This document shows positions 56,401 through 63,905 of a stretch of 64,000 nucleotides of DNA, in pieces. The position numbers and the translations under genes were made by a program. The stretch spans positions 434,001 through 498,000 of the forward strand of contig JADJBB010000021.1 in NCBI GenBank assembly GCA_016703965.1, read 5' to 3'. The notes beneath the pieces were generated by a model that worked only from the letters and a program-made list of their open reading frames with translations, was not told the origin of the DNA and ran no database searches. The DNA comes from Acidobacteriota bacterium. GTDB taxonomy: Bacteria > Acidobacteriota > Blastocatellia > Pyrinomonadales > Pyrinomonadaceae. Within the stretch, counting starts at the first letter, position 1. Every line of letters begins with the position of its first letter.

Positions 56401-56534
56401 AGATCATCTGGTTCTCGGTCAAGGGCGAGGTCCCGATGCCCGGCATCGCACGTCTGCCCGCATTTGAACTGATGACCGCCGGCGTAAAACCTGAGGACGA
56501 AGCGGAAGAAAATGAGGCTGAGGACGACGAATAG
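53460..56534 (+). CDS. YncE-like beta-propeller plus phosphoesterase (AcpA/PLC-like)
   Basis: 1024 aa. N-terminal signal/anchor (VLGLIMVCSAGLLYFGI), then YVTN-type propeller repeats (VYPTGLGLSPDGETLFVANNLGD, RLYVVNSDADAVSVIDTVTDKVIETI, GLALSEDEQTLYVANAHAN) to about residue 480. From about 507 a phosphoesterase domain: KHVIYVIRENRTYDQVFGDL, later DGHNWS, SNDHTAG and VEDDAQDGPDHVDAHRSPALVISAYNR, the metal-binding blocks of the alkaline-phosphatase superfamily. A C-terminal acidic tail follows. Probably extracellular phosphomonoesterase or phospholipase C-like; substrate untested. Confidence 0.9.
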   Translation: MLKISRVRSVGVLGLIMVCSAGLLYFGIPGSPKVVADAIEETGADRKTTPAGRLIADSATGMTAVAPLTVNFVRTPDKTGPDGKGRYLIAVNSGYGVQVNSKSKAQQTLSVIDLNLKPEPRVIQNVYFPSPQSANVGLVFNETPKADGTFQLYVSGGYENKIWIMGFDPALPMPLLPGNKPDAKFDAPSIDVSGFTENAPSPNYNGNVAAVYPTGLGLSPDGETLFVANNLGDTLGVVSDLRDSRRLQRIDLHRAGSSQMLYPYDVKLVVKGKKVAKTYVSLWGDATIAVVDPLRPKQVRHIAVERHPTAMLLNRQQTRLYVVNSDADAVSVIDTVTDKVIETINVRLAETALNGASPEGLALSEDEQTLYVANAHANAVAQISLAKIPSKKTPSKLAGFIPTGNYASAVAVVGNQVFIANGKGTGADNSSHTSNDSGFYPNMPNESFPAGRSKTGMYSAVVVSGNISVVTAPDEPQLFTYTQTAMRNNGLIGREKKSIFGGGKSPFKHVIYVIRENRTYDQVFGDLTAAGNGQKADGDPSVAIFGAGDAAKSPSGQKQNITPNARALALRFGVLDRFFVNAEASPDGHNWSTAAFSNDYVDKAFRWNYSGRGRTYDYEGFNRLPSYEPPSGRPPVALPSVFDLPASAEDIANFQKKYVPYLQGDRDVAEPETLYLWDAAKRAGLSYRNYGEFVATVSAEDVKEVNTRQSKKYPDISPTVTAFATKRSLEGHYSPTARNYDTSTPDSMTVDSYRMARESATQFDPAIQPDHADPKLRGSSRFGDWQKEFRGFVADQQSGKGDTLPNLSIVRLSNDHTAGLNKGIPTPQFYVAENDYALGRLVEEVSNSPYWKDTAIFVVEDDAQDGPDHVDAHRSPALVISAYNRSGALVHEFHNTVSLIRTIEVCLGMPPMNFLDANATPIDIFTTTPDTRPFSAILPSVALDNLYPPEKPTTAMLEFMRMTDRQDLEHADMANPRELNEIIWFSVKGEVPMPGIARLPAFELMTAGVKPEDEAEENEAEDDE

Positions 56535-56544
56535 CCGATGTTTC

Positions 56545-57138
56545 CTAGCCTCGGACAAATATGTTCAGCACTATCGACTGCAAAAAGCTGATAACCAAAA
56601 GCACGAGCATCGCCGAAATATCGAACATCCCGATCGGCGGTATCAACCGCTGGACGGGCAGCATGATCGGGTCGGTTACTTTGATGACGAGCGCAAAGAA
56701 CGTCTTTTGCGAAAAGACGAACCACGAAGCCAGAAATCGCAGGAAGATAAACAGCACCAGAATGCTAAGCAAACCGTAGAGAATAAAACCGATGATCACC
56801 TTAGGATTCCCGGCCATCACACCGGCCGAGAGCCCATCGATCACAAAAAAAGTATTCCCGATTATCTGCGTGAAAAAGTAGGTTATAACAAGCCCGATAA
56901 ATATCGTCACCAGCGGTGCGAGCCTCGTATCAATGCGGTACATCGCAAAAAACCTCGTCGCCGGATAAACCCACCGCTCAGTCGCCTTTCGCACCTTAAA
57001 CCCAAACCTGCCGACCTTGCCAAAGGGATTTGGATCGCTGTAATTAAATATCAGCCGCAACAGCAAAATGCCCAGAAACACGCCAAAAACGCACCAGACA
57101 ATGAGGCTAAATATTGGATAAACTAAACCTGAAAGCAT
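56545..57138 (-). CDS. YggT family membrane protein
   Basis: 197 aa with two YggT repeats: LVYPIFSLIVWCVFGVFLGILLLRLIFNY... and ILYGLLSILVLFIFLRFLASWF with VTDPIMLPVQRLIPPIGMFDISAMLVLLVI, the family hallmark. Usually beside yggS; here yggS is 35 bases upstream. Role in osmotic or cell-division control is reported for relatives but not settled. Confidence 0.88.
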   Translation of the reverse strand: MLSGLVYPIFSLIVWCVFGVFLGILLLRLIFNYSDPNPFGKVGRFGFKVRKATERWVYPATRFFAMYRIDTRLAPLVTIFIGLVITYFFTQIIGNTFFVIDGLSAGVMAGNPKVIIGFILYGLLSILVLFIFLRFLASWFVFSQKTFFALVIKVTDPIMLPVQRLIPPIGMFDISAMLVLLVISFLQSIVLNIFVRG

Positions 57139-57173
57139 ATCGTTACAAAGTAAGCCCTCTGTGTTCTCTGTGG

Positions 57174-57872
57174 CTAAACTCTTCCTCCAAAAATCGCCGT
57201 TCCCACTCGAACGACCGTCGCACCCTCTTCGATCGCGACCTCAAAATCATGGCTCATTCCCATCGAAAGCTCACCGCGGACATTCGAAAACGCATTTTGA
57301 GCAGCGAGTTCATCACGGATCGCTCGCAATCTGCAGAAGAATGGCCGAGTCACTTCAGCATCATCGAAAAACGGCGGAAGAACCATTAAACCGTCAAATC
57401 GCAGCCGTTTACAGGTTTTCAAATGAGCAACTAATTTCGGCAGTTCACTCTCAGGAATGCCGGATTTAGTCTCTTCGCCCGCCAGATCGACCTGCACGAA
57501 AACCGACAGTTCAACGCGGCCTTCGTCAATACAGATACGCTCGAGCCGCTCCGCGAGTTCGATGGAATCGACGGATTGGATAACGTCAAAAAGCTGTGCC
57601 GCCTTGCGGGCTTTATTTGATTGTAAATGGCCGATCAAATGCCATTCAACATCCCCGCGGCCGATCTCGCGGATCTTCGATTCGCCTTCTTGGACTTTGT
57701 TTTCACCAAAAACCGTGGCTCCCGCATCCATCGCTTCCCGCAATGTCTCGACCGGATGCGTTTTGCTCACGGCAACCAACTTTATGTCCGATGGATCGCG
57801 GCCCGAGCATTTTGCCGCATTCACGATACGCTCGCGGATGTCATTCAGATTGTCGGCGAGATGGCTTGGCAC
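57174..57872 (-). CDS. YggS family PLP-binding homeostasis protein
   Basis: 232 aa. PLP lysine K37 in LVAVSKTHP, FGENKVQEGESKI, WHLIGHLQSNKARKAA, SVDSIELAERL and MGMSHDFEVAIEEGATVVRVGTAIFG, all family-typical. Not a catalyst itself; buffers pyridoxal phosphate and affects amino-acid metabolism. Heads the yggS-yggT pair. Confidence 0.95.
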   Translation of the reverse strand: MPSHLADNLNDIRERIVNAAKCSGRDPSDIKLVAVSKTHPVETLREAMDAGATVFGENKVQEGESKIREIGRGDVEWHLIGHLQSNKARKAAQLFDVIQSVDSIELAERLERICIDEGRVELSVFVQVDLAGEETKSGIPESELPKLVAHLKTCKRLRFDGLMVLPPFFDDAEVTRPFFCRLRAIRDELAAQNAFSNVRGELSMGMSHDFEVAIEEGATVVRVGTAIFGGRV

Positions 57873-57892
57873 GTATCCAATATAGCAAAAAT

Positions 57893-57993
57893 GTCAGAAC
57901 CGCCTCGCGTAAGCGGGCGGAACGATCGCGATATTACCCAATATCCTCGGATCTCGGCCGCCTTACCGCCCGCTTACGCAAGGCGGTTCTGAC
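57893..57993. repeat. 101-bp palindromic element with 28-bp inverted ends
   Basis: The left arm (57893-57920) starts GTCAGAACCGCCT and the right arm (57966-57993) ends AGGCGGTTCTGAC; across 28 bases they are reverse complements with one mismatch. A 45-base centre separates them. No coding capacity; MITE- or REP-like. Sits between yggS and tRNA-Leu. Confidence 0.85.
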
Positions 57994-58047
57994 TTGTCAT
58001 CTTGAATTTCTCGTACCGAATTAGTATTCTCAAGGTTCGCCAAACGT

Positions 58048-58134
58048 GCGGACGTGGCGGAACTGGTAGACGCGCAGGTCTCAGAAGCCTGTGGGAGCAA
58101 TCCCGTGATGGTTCGATTCCATTCGTCCGCACCA
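58048..58134 (+). tRNA. tRNA-Leu(CAG)
   Basis: Acceptor GCGGACG (58048-58054) pairs with CGTCCGC (58124-58130), followed by A and encoded CCA. The anticodon loop CTCAGAA gives CAG; a long variable arm (TGGGAGCAATCCCGT) and GGTTCGATTCC T-loop support a class II leucine tRNA. Confidence 0.95.
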
Positions 58135-58144
58135 ATTTTACGAG

Positions 58145-58177
58145 TCGGGAGTCGGTACTATGTCGACTCCCGATTTT
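58145..58177 (+). terminator. Rho-independent terminator after tRNA-Leu
   Basis: TCGGGAGTCG (58145-58154) pairs with CGACTCCCGA (58164-58173), followed by TTTT. Confidence 0.85.
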
Positions 58178-58215
58178 CTTTGCGTTCTTAGCGACGTTGC
58201 GTGAAACTCACTATT

Positions 58216-58833
58216 ATGCGAACAGAATTCATAAAAGGTCTCAGAGATAACCAGGCGACATTCGGCATCGAGCTTGCTGACGACGCCGTCGAGCGGCTCG
58301 CCGACTATTACGACCTGATCCAGGAACACAACGAAATCCTCCACCTTGTCGGCCCGTCAACGCCTGAGGAATTTGCGACTCGCCACATCCTGGAATCGCT
58401 CACGCTGCTCGAATATCTGCCGAACGGCATCTGGTTCGCCGACGTTGGAACCGGCGGCGGCTTGCCGTCGATACCGTGCCTGCTCGCCCGCGAAGACCTC
58501 AAAGCCGTGCTTATCGAATCAAAAGAAAAAAAGTCCAAGTTCCTAACCCTTGCGGTCGAAAAACTCAGACTAAAACACCGCACGCGCCTATCGCCAACGC
58601 AATTCTCCGAAACAAACCTCGGCCATTGCGAAGCAGTAACCTGCCGTGCTCTCGATAAATTCACGGAAAAACTGCCCCGCCTGATCAAATGGTCCGGCAA
58701 ATCCCAACTCCTCTTCTTCGGCGGCGAAAACCTTCAAAAGGCCCTCGAGGGTCAAAACGTCCTTTTCAAAAAGAAACTAATGCCGCTTTCGGAACAACGG
58801 TTCTTGTACATAATTAAGATCTTGAGCGCATAA
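58216..58833 (+). CDS. rsmG: 16S rRNA (guanine527-N7)-methyltransferase RsmG
   Basis: 205 aa from ATG 58216 (a GTG lies at 58201). SAM motif FADVGTGGGLPSIPCLLA, HLVGPSTPEEFATRHILESL before it, and the C-terminal CRALDKFTEKLPRLIKW typical of GidB/RsmG. Complete; modifies G527 of 16S rRNA. Confidence 0.93.
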   Translation: MRTEFIKGLRDNQATFGIELADDAVERLADYYDLIQEHNEILHLVGPSTPEEFATRHILESLTLLEYLPNGIWFADVGTGGGLPSIPCLLAREDLKAVLIESKEKKSKFLTLAVEKLRLKHRTRLSPTQFSETNLGHCEAVTCRALDKFTEKLPRLIKWSGKSQLLFFGGENLQKALEGQNVLFKKKLMPLSEQRFLYIIKILSA

Positions 58834-58876
58834 CAAATTTGCTTGTTGCGTGTTGGGCAACGGTGTATAGTTAGGT

Positions 58877-59155
58877 ATGATCAAGTCTTTCCGGCACAAG
58901 GGGCTCAAGAAGTACTTTGAATCGGGAAGCGTCGTAGGCATTCAGCCGCACCATGCCAAACGTCTCCGAATGTTATTAGCGGCTTTAGATACTGCTCAAT
59001 CGATCGTTGATATGGAGATTCCGGGTTTTCGGCTCCATCGGCTCAAAGGTCAAGAGATTTCTCGCTGGTCGGTTTGGGTCAACGGGAACTGGCGTATGAC
59101 GTTTGAATTTCATGACGGCGATGCTCACATTTTAGATTACGAGGATTATCACTAA
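58877..59155 (+). CDS. higB: HigB-type toxin
   Basis: 92 aa. MIKSFRHKGLKKYFESG opening, FRLHRLKGQEISRWSVWVNGNWRMTFEF and the end DYEDYH match the HigB (plasmid maintenance killer) family of ribosome-dependent RNases. The stop overlaps the higA ATG (TAATG at 59153-59157). Confidence 0.93.
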   Translation: MIKSFRHKGLKKYFESGSVVGIQPHHAKRLRMLLAALDTAQSIVDMEIPGFRLHRLKGQEISRWSVWVNGNWRMTFEFHDGDAHILDYEDYH

Positions 59156-59448
59156 TGACCATGCACAATCCGCCACATCCCGGCGAATTCATTGCCGATA
59201 TCTATTTGGAGCCTAACAACATAAGCGGCCGCGAGCTTGCAGCAAAACTTGGAGTCGCGGCTTCAACGTTAAGCCGGGTTTTGAACGGAACAAACCGCGT
59301 CAGCCCGGAAATGGCTTTACGGCTCTCCAAAGCTCTCGGACGAAGCGCTGAAAGCTGGTTGGCAATGCAGTACAACTACGATCTGTGGCAGGCTCGACAG
59401 CATGTCAACCTGAGCGGGGTCGGAAAGGTAACGCTGAGGGCCACATAG
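59155..59448 (+). CDS. higA: HigA-type antitoxin
   Basis: 97 aa. NPPHPGEFIADIYLEPNNISGRELAAKLGVAASTLSRVLNGTNRVSPEMALRLSKALG: classic HigA (VapI-type) HTH. Overlaps higB and is co-translated with it. Confidence 0.93.
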   Translation: MTMHNPPHPGEFIADIYLEPNNISGRELAAKLGVAASTLSRVLNGTNRVSPEMALRLSKALGRSAESWLAMQYNYDLWQARQHVNLSGVGKVTLRAT

Positions 59449-59484
59449 ATTTGCTTACTCGGGTACTTCGCAAGGTGATCCAAT

Positions 59485-59823
59485 GTGCGTTTCGCAATGG
59501 AGTCCCGGAAGATGCCAGCTTCAAACGTCGTCTTGGTGACGGATGAAATGTGGGGCTCGAATGGTGATAACAGGGGATCCATCTGCGATTATCATTTCGC
59601 TCTCAATGAAACTTATCTTGTCTTTGCGAACGGATCCGAAAGCGAACTCCGAACGCACGCGTATTCAGATACTCGCCCGCTCGGCTCGTTGTCTAAAGAT
59701 TTTCTCGACGTTTTAGGAAAGGGAAATCTGCCGATCAAGAAGTTCGAAGCCGAGAAGCCAAAAGTTAGCTCGTTCCGGCGATGGGACTTACCGTTTGAGT
59801 TAACAGTTCGTTCTTCGCAATAG
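59485..59823 (+). CDS. Fragment of a TIMP/netrin-like secreted protein
   Basis: 112 aa. The segment ICDYHFALNETYLVFANG followed by ELRTHAYSDTRPLGSLSKDFLDVLG resembles the C-terminal half of bacterial proteins with tissue-inhibitor-of-metalloproteinase-like domains (C-x-Y-x-F...YLV-A...TRPL pattern). No signal peptide or N-terminal half is present, and only 36 bases separate it from higA, so it looks like a truncated remnant or a misplaced start. Family link is tentative. Confidence 0.45.
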   Translation: MRFAMESRKMPASNVVLVTDEMWGSNGDNRGSICDYHFALNETYLVFANGSESELRTHAYSDTRPLGSLSKDFLDVLGKGNLPIKKFEAEKPKVSSFRRWDLPFELTVRSSQ

Positions 59824-59844
59824 TTTTGACCGGTTTCTTTCACG

Positions 59845-61239
59845 TTACCTCACATCCAGATCATACTCCCTCAACCGTCGATACAACGTCGAAGGCGAAA
59901 TGCCCAGCAATTCGGCGGTTTTGCCGCGGTGCCAGCCGGTTTTTTCGAGGGCTCCGATTATTTGTTGGCGTTCGACGTCGCGGAGGTTGTTTGATGGGGA
60001 ATTTTGGAATGTGCCGACGCTCTGCGTTGCCTGCGGGGCGTTGTAGCTGACTGAGACGCTCGGGGTTTCGGTTCGGAATGCGATCTCGGGCGGCAGTTCG
60101 CGAGGCGTGATCATGTTGTTGTCGCAGAGCAACAAGGCGCGCTCGAGGCAGTTGCGGAGCTGGCGGACGTTGCCTGACCAGTCAAATGCTGAAAGAGCCT
60201 CGATCGTCGCGGGGGACATTTCGGGTGCACCGGCTCCGGCTAGTTTGTGGAGCAAGTGACGCGCGAGTGGCTCGATGTCTTCGCGACGCTCACGCAGCGG
60301 CGGGATAACGATCTCAAAGCTGTTGATCCGGTACATCAGATCGGCGCGGAAAATGCCGTCATTGATCGCCTGCTCTTTGTTCCGATTTGTTGCGGCAACT
60401 AGCCGAACATCGACCTCGACCTTTTTCACACCACCGACGCGGAAGAACGAACGCGTTTCCAGTGCCCGCAGCAGTTTCGATTGAAGCTGCATCGGCATTT
60501 CCATAACCTCGTCAAGAAATATCGTCCCGCCGTCCGCTATCTCAAACAGCCCAAGTTTACGAACCCGTGCTCCCGAAAACGCTCCCGCTTCGTGGCCGAA
60601 CAATTCGCTCTCAAGCAGAGTATCCTGCAAAGCTGCGCAGTTCAGATCGATAAAAGGCTTGTCCGCACGGCGGCTCAGACGATGGATCGCCTGCGCGATC
60701 AACTCCTTACCCACGCCCGATTCGCCCGTGATCATTACCGAAGTATCCGATGGAGCCACACGCTGCACGAGCCGCAACGCTTCCTTCATCTGCCGCGATT
60801 CGGCAACGATCTCCGGCAGCGATTGATGTGTTCGAGCGATCTGGGCGCGCAGGCGTTGGTTGTCGACCTTGAGCTGCTGTTTTTCTGCGGCGGCGGTTAC
60901 AAGAGCCGAGAGTTCGCCGATGCGGTAGGGTTTGGTGAGGTAATCGTACGCGCCGAGTTTCATTGCCTGGATCGCCGATTCGACGGTCGCTTGACCCGTG
61001 AGCATGATGACCTCGGGCGGATTCTGGCTGCGTTCGCGTGTGCGTCGGAGCAATCCCATGCCGTCGAGCCGCGGCATATTTATGTCGCACAGCAGCACGT
61101 CGAAGTCCTGCTCCTCGAGCATTTCCCACGCGGCTTCGCCGTCAGAGGCGCATTCGACCTCGTGGCCCTGGCGGGCCATTTCTTTTTGAACCACCATTCT
61201 AAGGTTCTTCTCATCGTCGACTACTAATAGTTTTGCCAT
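59845..61239 (-). CDS. NtrC-type sigma-54 response regulator
   Basis: 464 aa. Receiver domain with phospho-Asp52 (LLCDINMPRLDG) and conserved Lys in YLTKPY, a sigma-54 AAA+ domain (GESGVGKE 172-179, sigma-54 loop GAFSGA 219-224, FLDEVMEM), and C-terminal Fis HTH (HRGKTAELLGISPSTLYRRL). The sigma-54 loop is GAFSGA. Follows its presumed kinase by 26 bases on the same strand. Confidence 0.94.
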   Translation of the reverse strand: MAKLLVVDDEKNLRMVVQKEMARQGHEVECASDGEAAWEMLEEQDFDVLLCDINMPRLDGMGLLRRTRERSQNPPEVIMLTGQATVESAIQAMKLGAYDYLTKPYRIGELSALVTAAAEKQQLKVDNQRLRAQIARTHQSLPEIVAESRQMKEALRLVQRVAPSDTSVMITGESGVGKELIAQAIHRLSRRADKPFIDLNCAALQDTLLESELFGHEAGAFSGARVRKLGLFEIADGGTIFLDEVMEMPMQLQSKLLRALETRSFFRVGGVKKVEVDVRLVAATNRNKEQAINDGIFRADLMYRINSFEIVIPPLRERREDIEPLARHLLHKLAGAGAPEMSPATIEALSAFDWSGNVRQLRNCLERALLLCDNNMITPRELPPEIAFRTETPSVSVSYNAPQATQSVGTFQNSPSNNLRDVERQQIIGALEKTGWHRGKTAELLGISPSTLYRRLREYDLDVR

Positions 61240-61265
61240 TTGTTTGGGGGTTGGAAGAATTGCGG

Positions 61266-62912
61266 CTATCTGGCCACTGGAAGGAAGATGCTGAAGGTTG
61301 TGCCCTTGTTAACCGTCGAACGAACGCTGATGCGTCCGCCGTGTTCGGAAACAATGCCGTAGCAGACCGCGAGGCCGAGACCCGTGCCTTTTCCGACCTC
61401 TTTGGTTGTGAAGAAGGGTTCAAAGATCTTCGACATGTCTTCCTGCGCAATGCCGGAACCGGTGTCTTCGACCTCGATGACGACGCGGCTGCCCTTTGTG
61501 AAGGCTCGGAATGTGAGAATTCCGCCCTCCGTCATCGCGTCGATCGCGTTCGTCGCGAGGGCGATCACGGCTTGCTGTATCTGGCCGCCGTCGGCTGAAA
61601 CGTACGGCAGGTCGGATTCGATATCGACTCGCTGCGAAATGCCTTCGCCGCGTTTTTGGTGAGAAATAAGATTCGCCGTCGAGCGGACGACGTCGCCCAC
61701 ATCGATCGGCGTACGTTCGCCCGCGCGGATGCGGCTAAAATCGAGAAGGTCGGTCGTGATCGTCTTGCAGCGAAACGCCTCGCTTTTGATCAAGCCGAGA
61801 TACTCGGTCAGGTCGTCGGCAGATTCCGACATTTCGAAAGCACCTTCGTCGATGCGCTGTTCCAAAGCTTCGGCACAGGCGGCGATCGTGGCGAGCGGAT
61901 TGTTTATTTCGTGAACAACACCAGCGGCGAGACGGCCGACCGCGGCGAGTTTTTCGGCACGGTTGACGGCCTGCACGGCCTCGACACGCATTGTGACGTC
62001 TTCGCCGACCGTGATCACGTGCGTGACGTCGCCGTTGTCGGCGTTTTTCATCGGGACTTTGCTGACCATCCAATGCCGCGTCGAACCGTCGTCCGCGACT
62101 GTTTGCTGCTCGATGCGTTCGATCCTGCCGGTGCGGAAAGCGCGTTCAAATTCCTCTTTAACGCGTCCCTGCGGGTATTTTTCAAGTACGTCAAAAACGT
62201 TCCTGCCGATCGCGATATCACGCGGTATTCCCTGAGCGCCGACCTCGCGGTGGCGGTTCCAGGTGACGATGCGGTAATCGCGGTCGACGACGTAAAGCGA
62301 AACCGGCAATGCGTCGAGCACAGATTCCGTAAACTTGCGATGTTCCTCGCGAGCCTCGTTGATCGAATTGTGCAGCGCGAGTTCGTAATGAGCCGACAGA
62401 TTCACGCTCATCGCGGCCATCGTGGTAGCGGCCTCGATCAGGCGTGTTTTGCGTTCCGAAAATTCCTCCGCAGTCTCAAATCCGACGATGATCGCTCCGC
62501 GTATTTCGCCGTTAATGTGAAGCGGTGAGATATATTCACTCGCATGTTCCTGGCCCGCGATCATGAATTCCGCTGCGTCGGTCTCAGAATACCCAACCTG
62601 CGGCGGCATAAAACTCAGCCACTTTTCAAACTTCTCGCGTCGCAGCAAACCATCCTCACACTCGCCATCGCGGCCCATTTCACAGGTGATCAAGCCGATG
62701 CTGTCAAGCTCGGCAACAAACACGCACGTCACCGCATCTACTCCATTGAGTATGGCGCCCGCGACGCGGTTCGCGACTTTTTTGGGGTGCACCGTAAAGA
62801 GCAGGCTCCGCCCTAACTCCGATATGAACCTAAGTTCATTAGAGTTATCTTCCGCAGGCGCTGCCAAGGCAGAATTGCTCGCGTCTTTTTTCGGCGGCGA
62901 AGATGTCAGCAT
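61266..62912 (-). CDS. Sensor histidine kinase, GAF-like and PAS domains
   Basis: 548 aa, cytosolic (no transmembrane helix). An N-terminal GAF-like region (about 25-175), a PAS domain (195-305: ALPVSLYVVDRDYRIVTWNRHREVG), HisKA with His334 (AAGVVHEINNPLATI), and HATPase with NAIDAM, EDTGSGIA, GKGTGLGLAVCYGIV. Forms a two-component system with the adjacent NtrC-type regulator. Upstream ribosome site is weak. Confidence 0.93.
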   Translation of the reverse strand: MLTSSPPKKDASNSALAAPAEDNSNELRFISELGRSLLFTVHPKKVANRVAGAILNGVDAVTCVFVAELDSIGLITCEMGRDGECEDGLLRREKFEKWLSFMPPQVGYSETDAAEFMIAGQEHASEYISPLHINGEIRGAIIVGFETAEEFSERKTRLIEAATTMAAMSVNLSAHYELALHNSINEAREEHRKFTESVLDALPVSLYVVDRDYRIVTWNRHREVGAQGIPRDIAIGRNVFDVLEKYPQGRVKEEFERAFRTGRIERIEQQTVADDGSTRHWMVSKVPMKNADNGDVTHVITVGEDVTMRVEAVQAVNRAEKLAAVGRLAAGVVHEINNPLATIAACAEALEQRIDEGAFEMSESADDLTEYLGLIKSEAFRCKTITTDLLDFSRIRAGERTPIDVGDVVRSTANLISHQKRGEGISQRVDIESDLPYVSADGGQIQQAVIALATNAIDAMTEGGILTFRAFTKGSRVVIEVEDTGSGIAQEDMSKIFEPFFTTKEVGKGTGLGLAVCYGIVSEHGGRISVRSTVNKGTTFSIFLPVAR

Positions 62913-63230
62913 TATTTACGGTCAGCCGGGTGAATCGGATAGATGTGAACGGCCGTTTAGGAGCAAAGTGATAAGGGAAGCAATCAGAAAACTTCCTCTC
63001 TAATTAAAAACGATATTAAACACTGTGTCAAGAAGTTTAACGGCCCGTGGCACAAGCCCGCGCGTAAGCAAGGGCGAATTACGTGACTGGAGGGTGAGCA
63101 TCTTGCTCGCCACACCGAGGCATCCGACGGTGAAGATCTTCGGGTGAGAAGAAGATACGCCACGGGCGAGCAGGATGCTCACCCTCCAGTCATTGACACT
63201 GCACCCGAACGAGTGAAAAACTAACAAAAC
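62913..63230. other. 318-base gap holding a palindromic element
   Basis: No supported gene. It contains the upstream region of the histidine kinase, a GGCCCGTGGCAC...GCGTAAGCAAGGGC stretch (about 63041-63075) and the palindromic element at 63085-63191. Confidence 0.7.
63085..63191. repeat. 107-bp palindromic element with 27-bp inverted ends
   Basis: The left arm (63085-63111) starts GACTGGAGGGTGAGC and the right arm (63165-63191) ends GCTCACCCTCCAGTC; reverse complements over 27 bases with one mismatch. The centre is 53 bases. Same size and plan as the element at 57893-57993 but a different sequence. Confidence 0.85.
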
Positions 63231-63905
63231 ATGAGATCTTGCCAAAAAGCGATAATTGCGTTGTTCGTGCTGCTGACGGCGTTCTCGATCCATGCCCAGG
63301 AGGTTGTGGACAAAACGGTCGCGGTCGTCACCGATGGGCTGCGCAAACCGCAGCTCATCACCTACTCCGACATTCTCTGGCAGATGGCACTGCAGCCCGG
63401 CATCACGCTCGAAAAGCCCAGTTCCGAAGACCTCAACCGTGCGCTACAGATCCTCATCAACCAGCGCATCTTCGCTCTCGAGGCCGAACGCCTGCCGCGC
63501 GCGGCGCCTACGGACAAAGAGATCGCCGCCAAGATCGCCGAAACGCTCAGCTATTTCCCGACCACCGCCGCTTTCGAAACGCGTCTCAAACAGGTCGGTT
63601 TCGCCTCGGTCAAGGACGACGCCTTCGAAAGCCTGATCGCCCAGCGCGTCGCGATCGAAAAGTACATCGATTTCCGCTTCGGCTCCTTCGTCGTGGTCAC
63701 CGCCGACGAAGAGCAGCGATACTACCGCGACATCTACACCCCCGAATTCCGCCGCCGCACCCCGGGCCTTCTCCTCCCGCCCCTCGAAGAAAAACGCCCC
63801 GAGCTCCGCCAGATCCTAACCAACCAAAAAATAGCCACCGCCATCGAACGCTTCCTCGACGAAGCCAAAAGAAGGATCCAAGTCGAGATCCTGATCGAGG
63901 TCTAA
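63231..63905 (+). CDS. Secreted SurA-N-like protein without PPIase domain
   Basis: 224 aa. Signal peptide (AIIALFVLLTAFSIHAQ). Body: ITYSDILWQMAL, LNRALQILINQRIFALEAERLP and PTDKEIAAKIAETLSYF resemble the helical chaperone part of SurA/PpiD-type proteins; VVTADEEQRYYRDIYTPEFRR continues the helical linker, but no parvulin domain follows. Probably a periplasmic chaperone-like protein; tentative. Confidence 0.7.
   Translation: MRSCQKAIIALFVLLTAFSIHAQEVVDKTVAVVTDGLRKPQLITYSDILWQMALQPGITLEKPSSEDLNRALQILINQRIFALEAERLPRAAPTDKEIAAKIAETLSYFPTTAAFETRLKQVGFASVKDDAFESLIAQRVAIEKYIDFRFGSFVVVTADEEQRYYRDIYTPEFRRRTPGLLLPPLEEKRPELRQILTNQKIATAIERFLDEAKRRIQVEILIEV

Noticed and set aside
61656..62528. Long plus-strand open frame opposite the histidine kinase
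   Set aside because: Shadow of a well-supported kinase gene.
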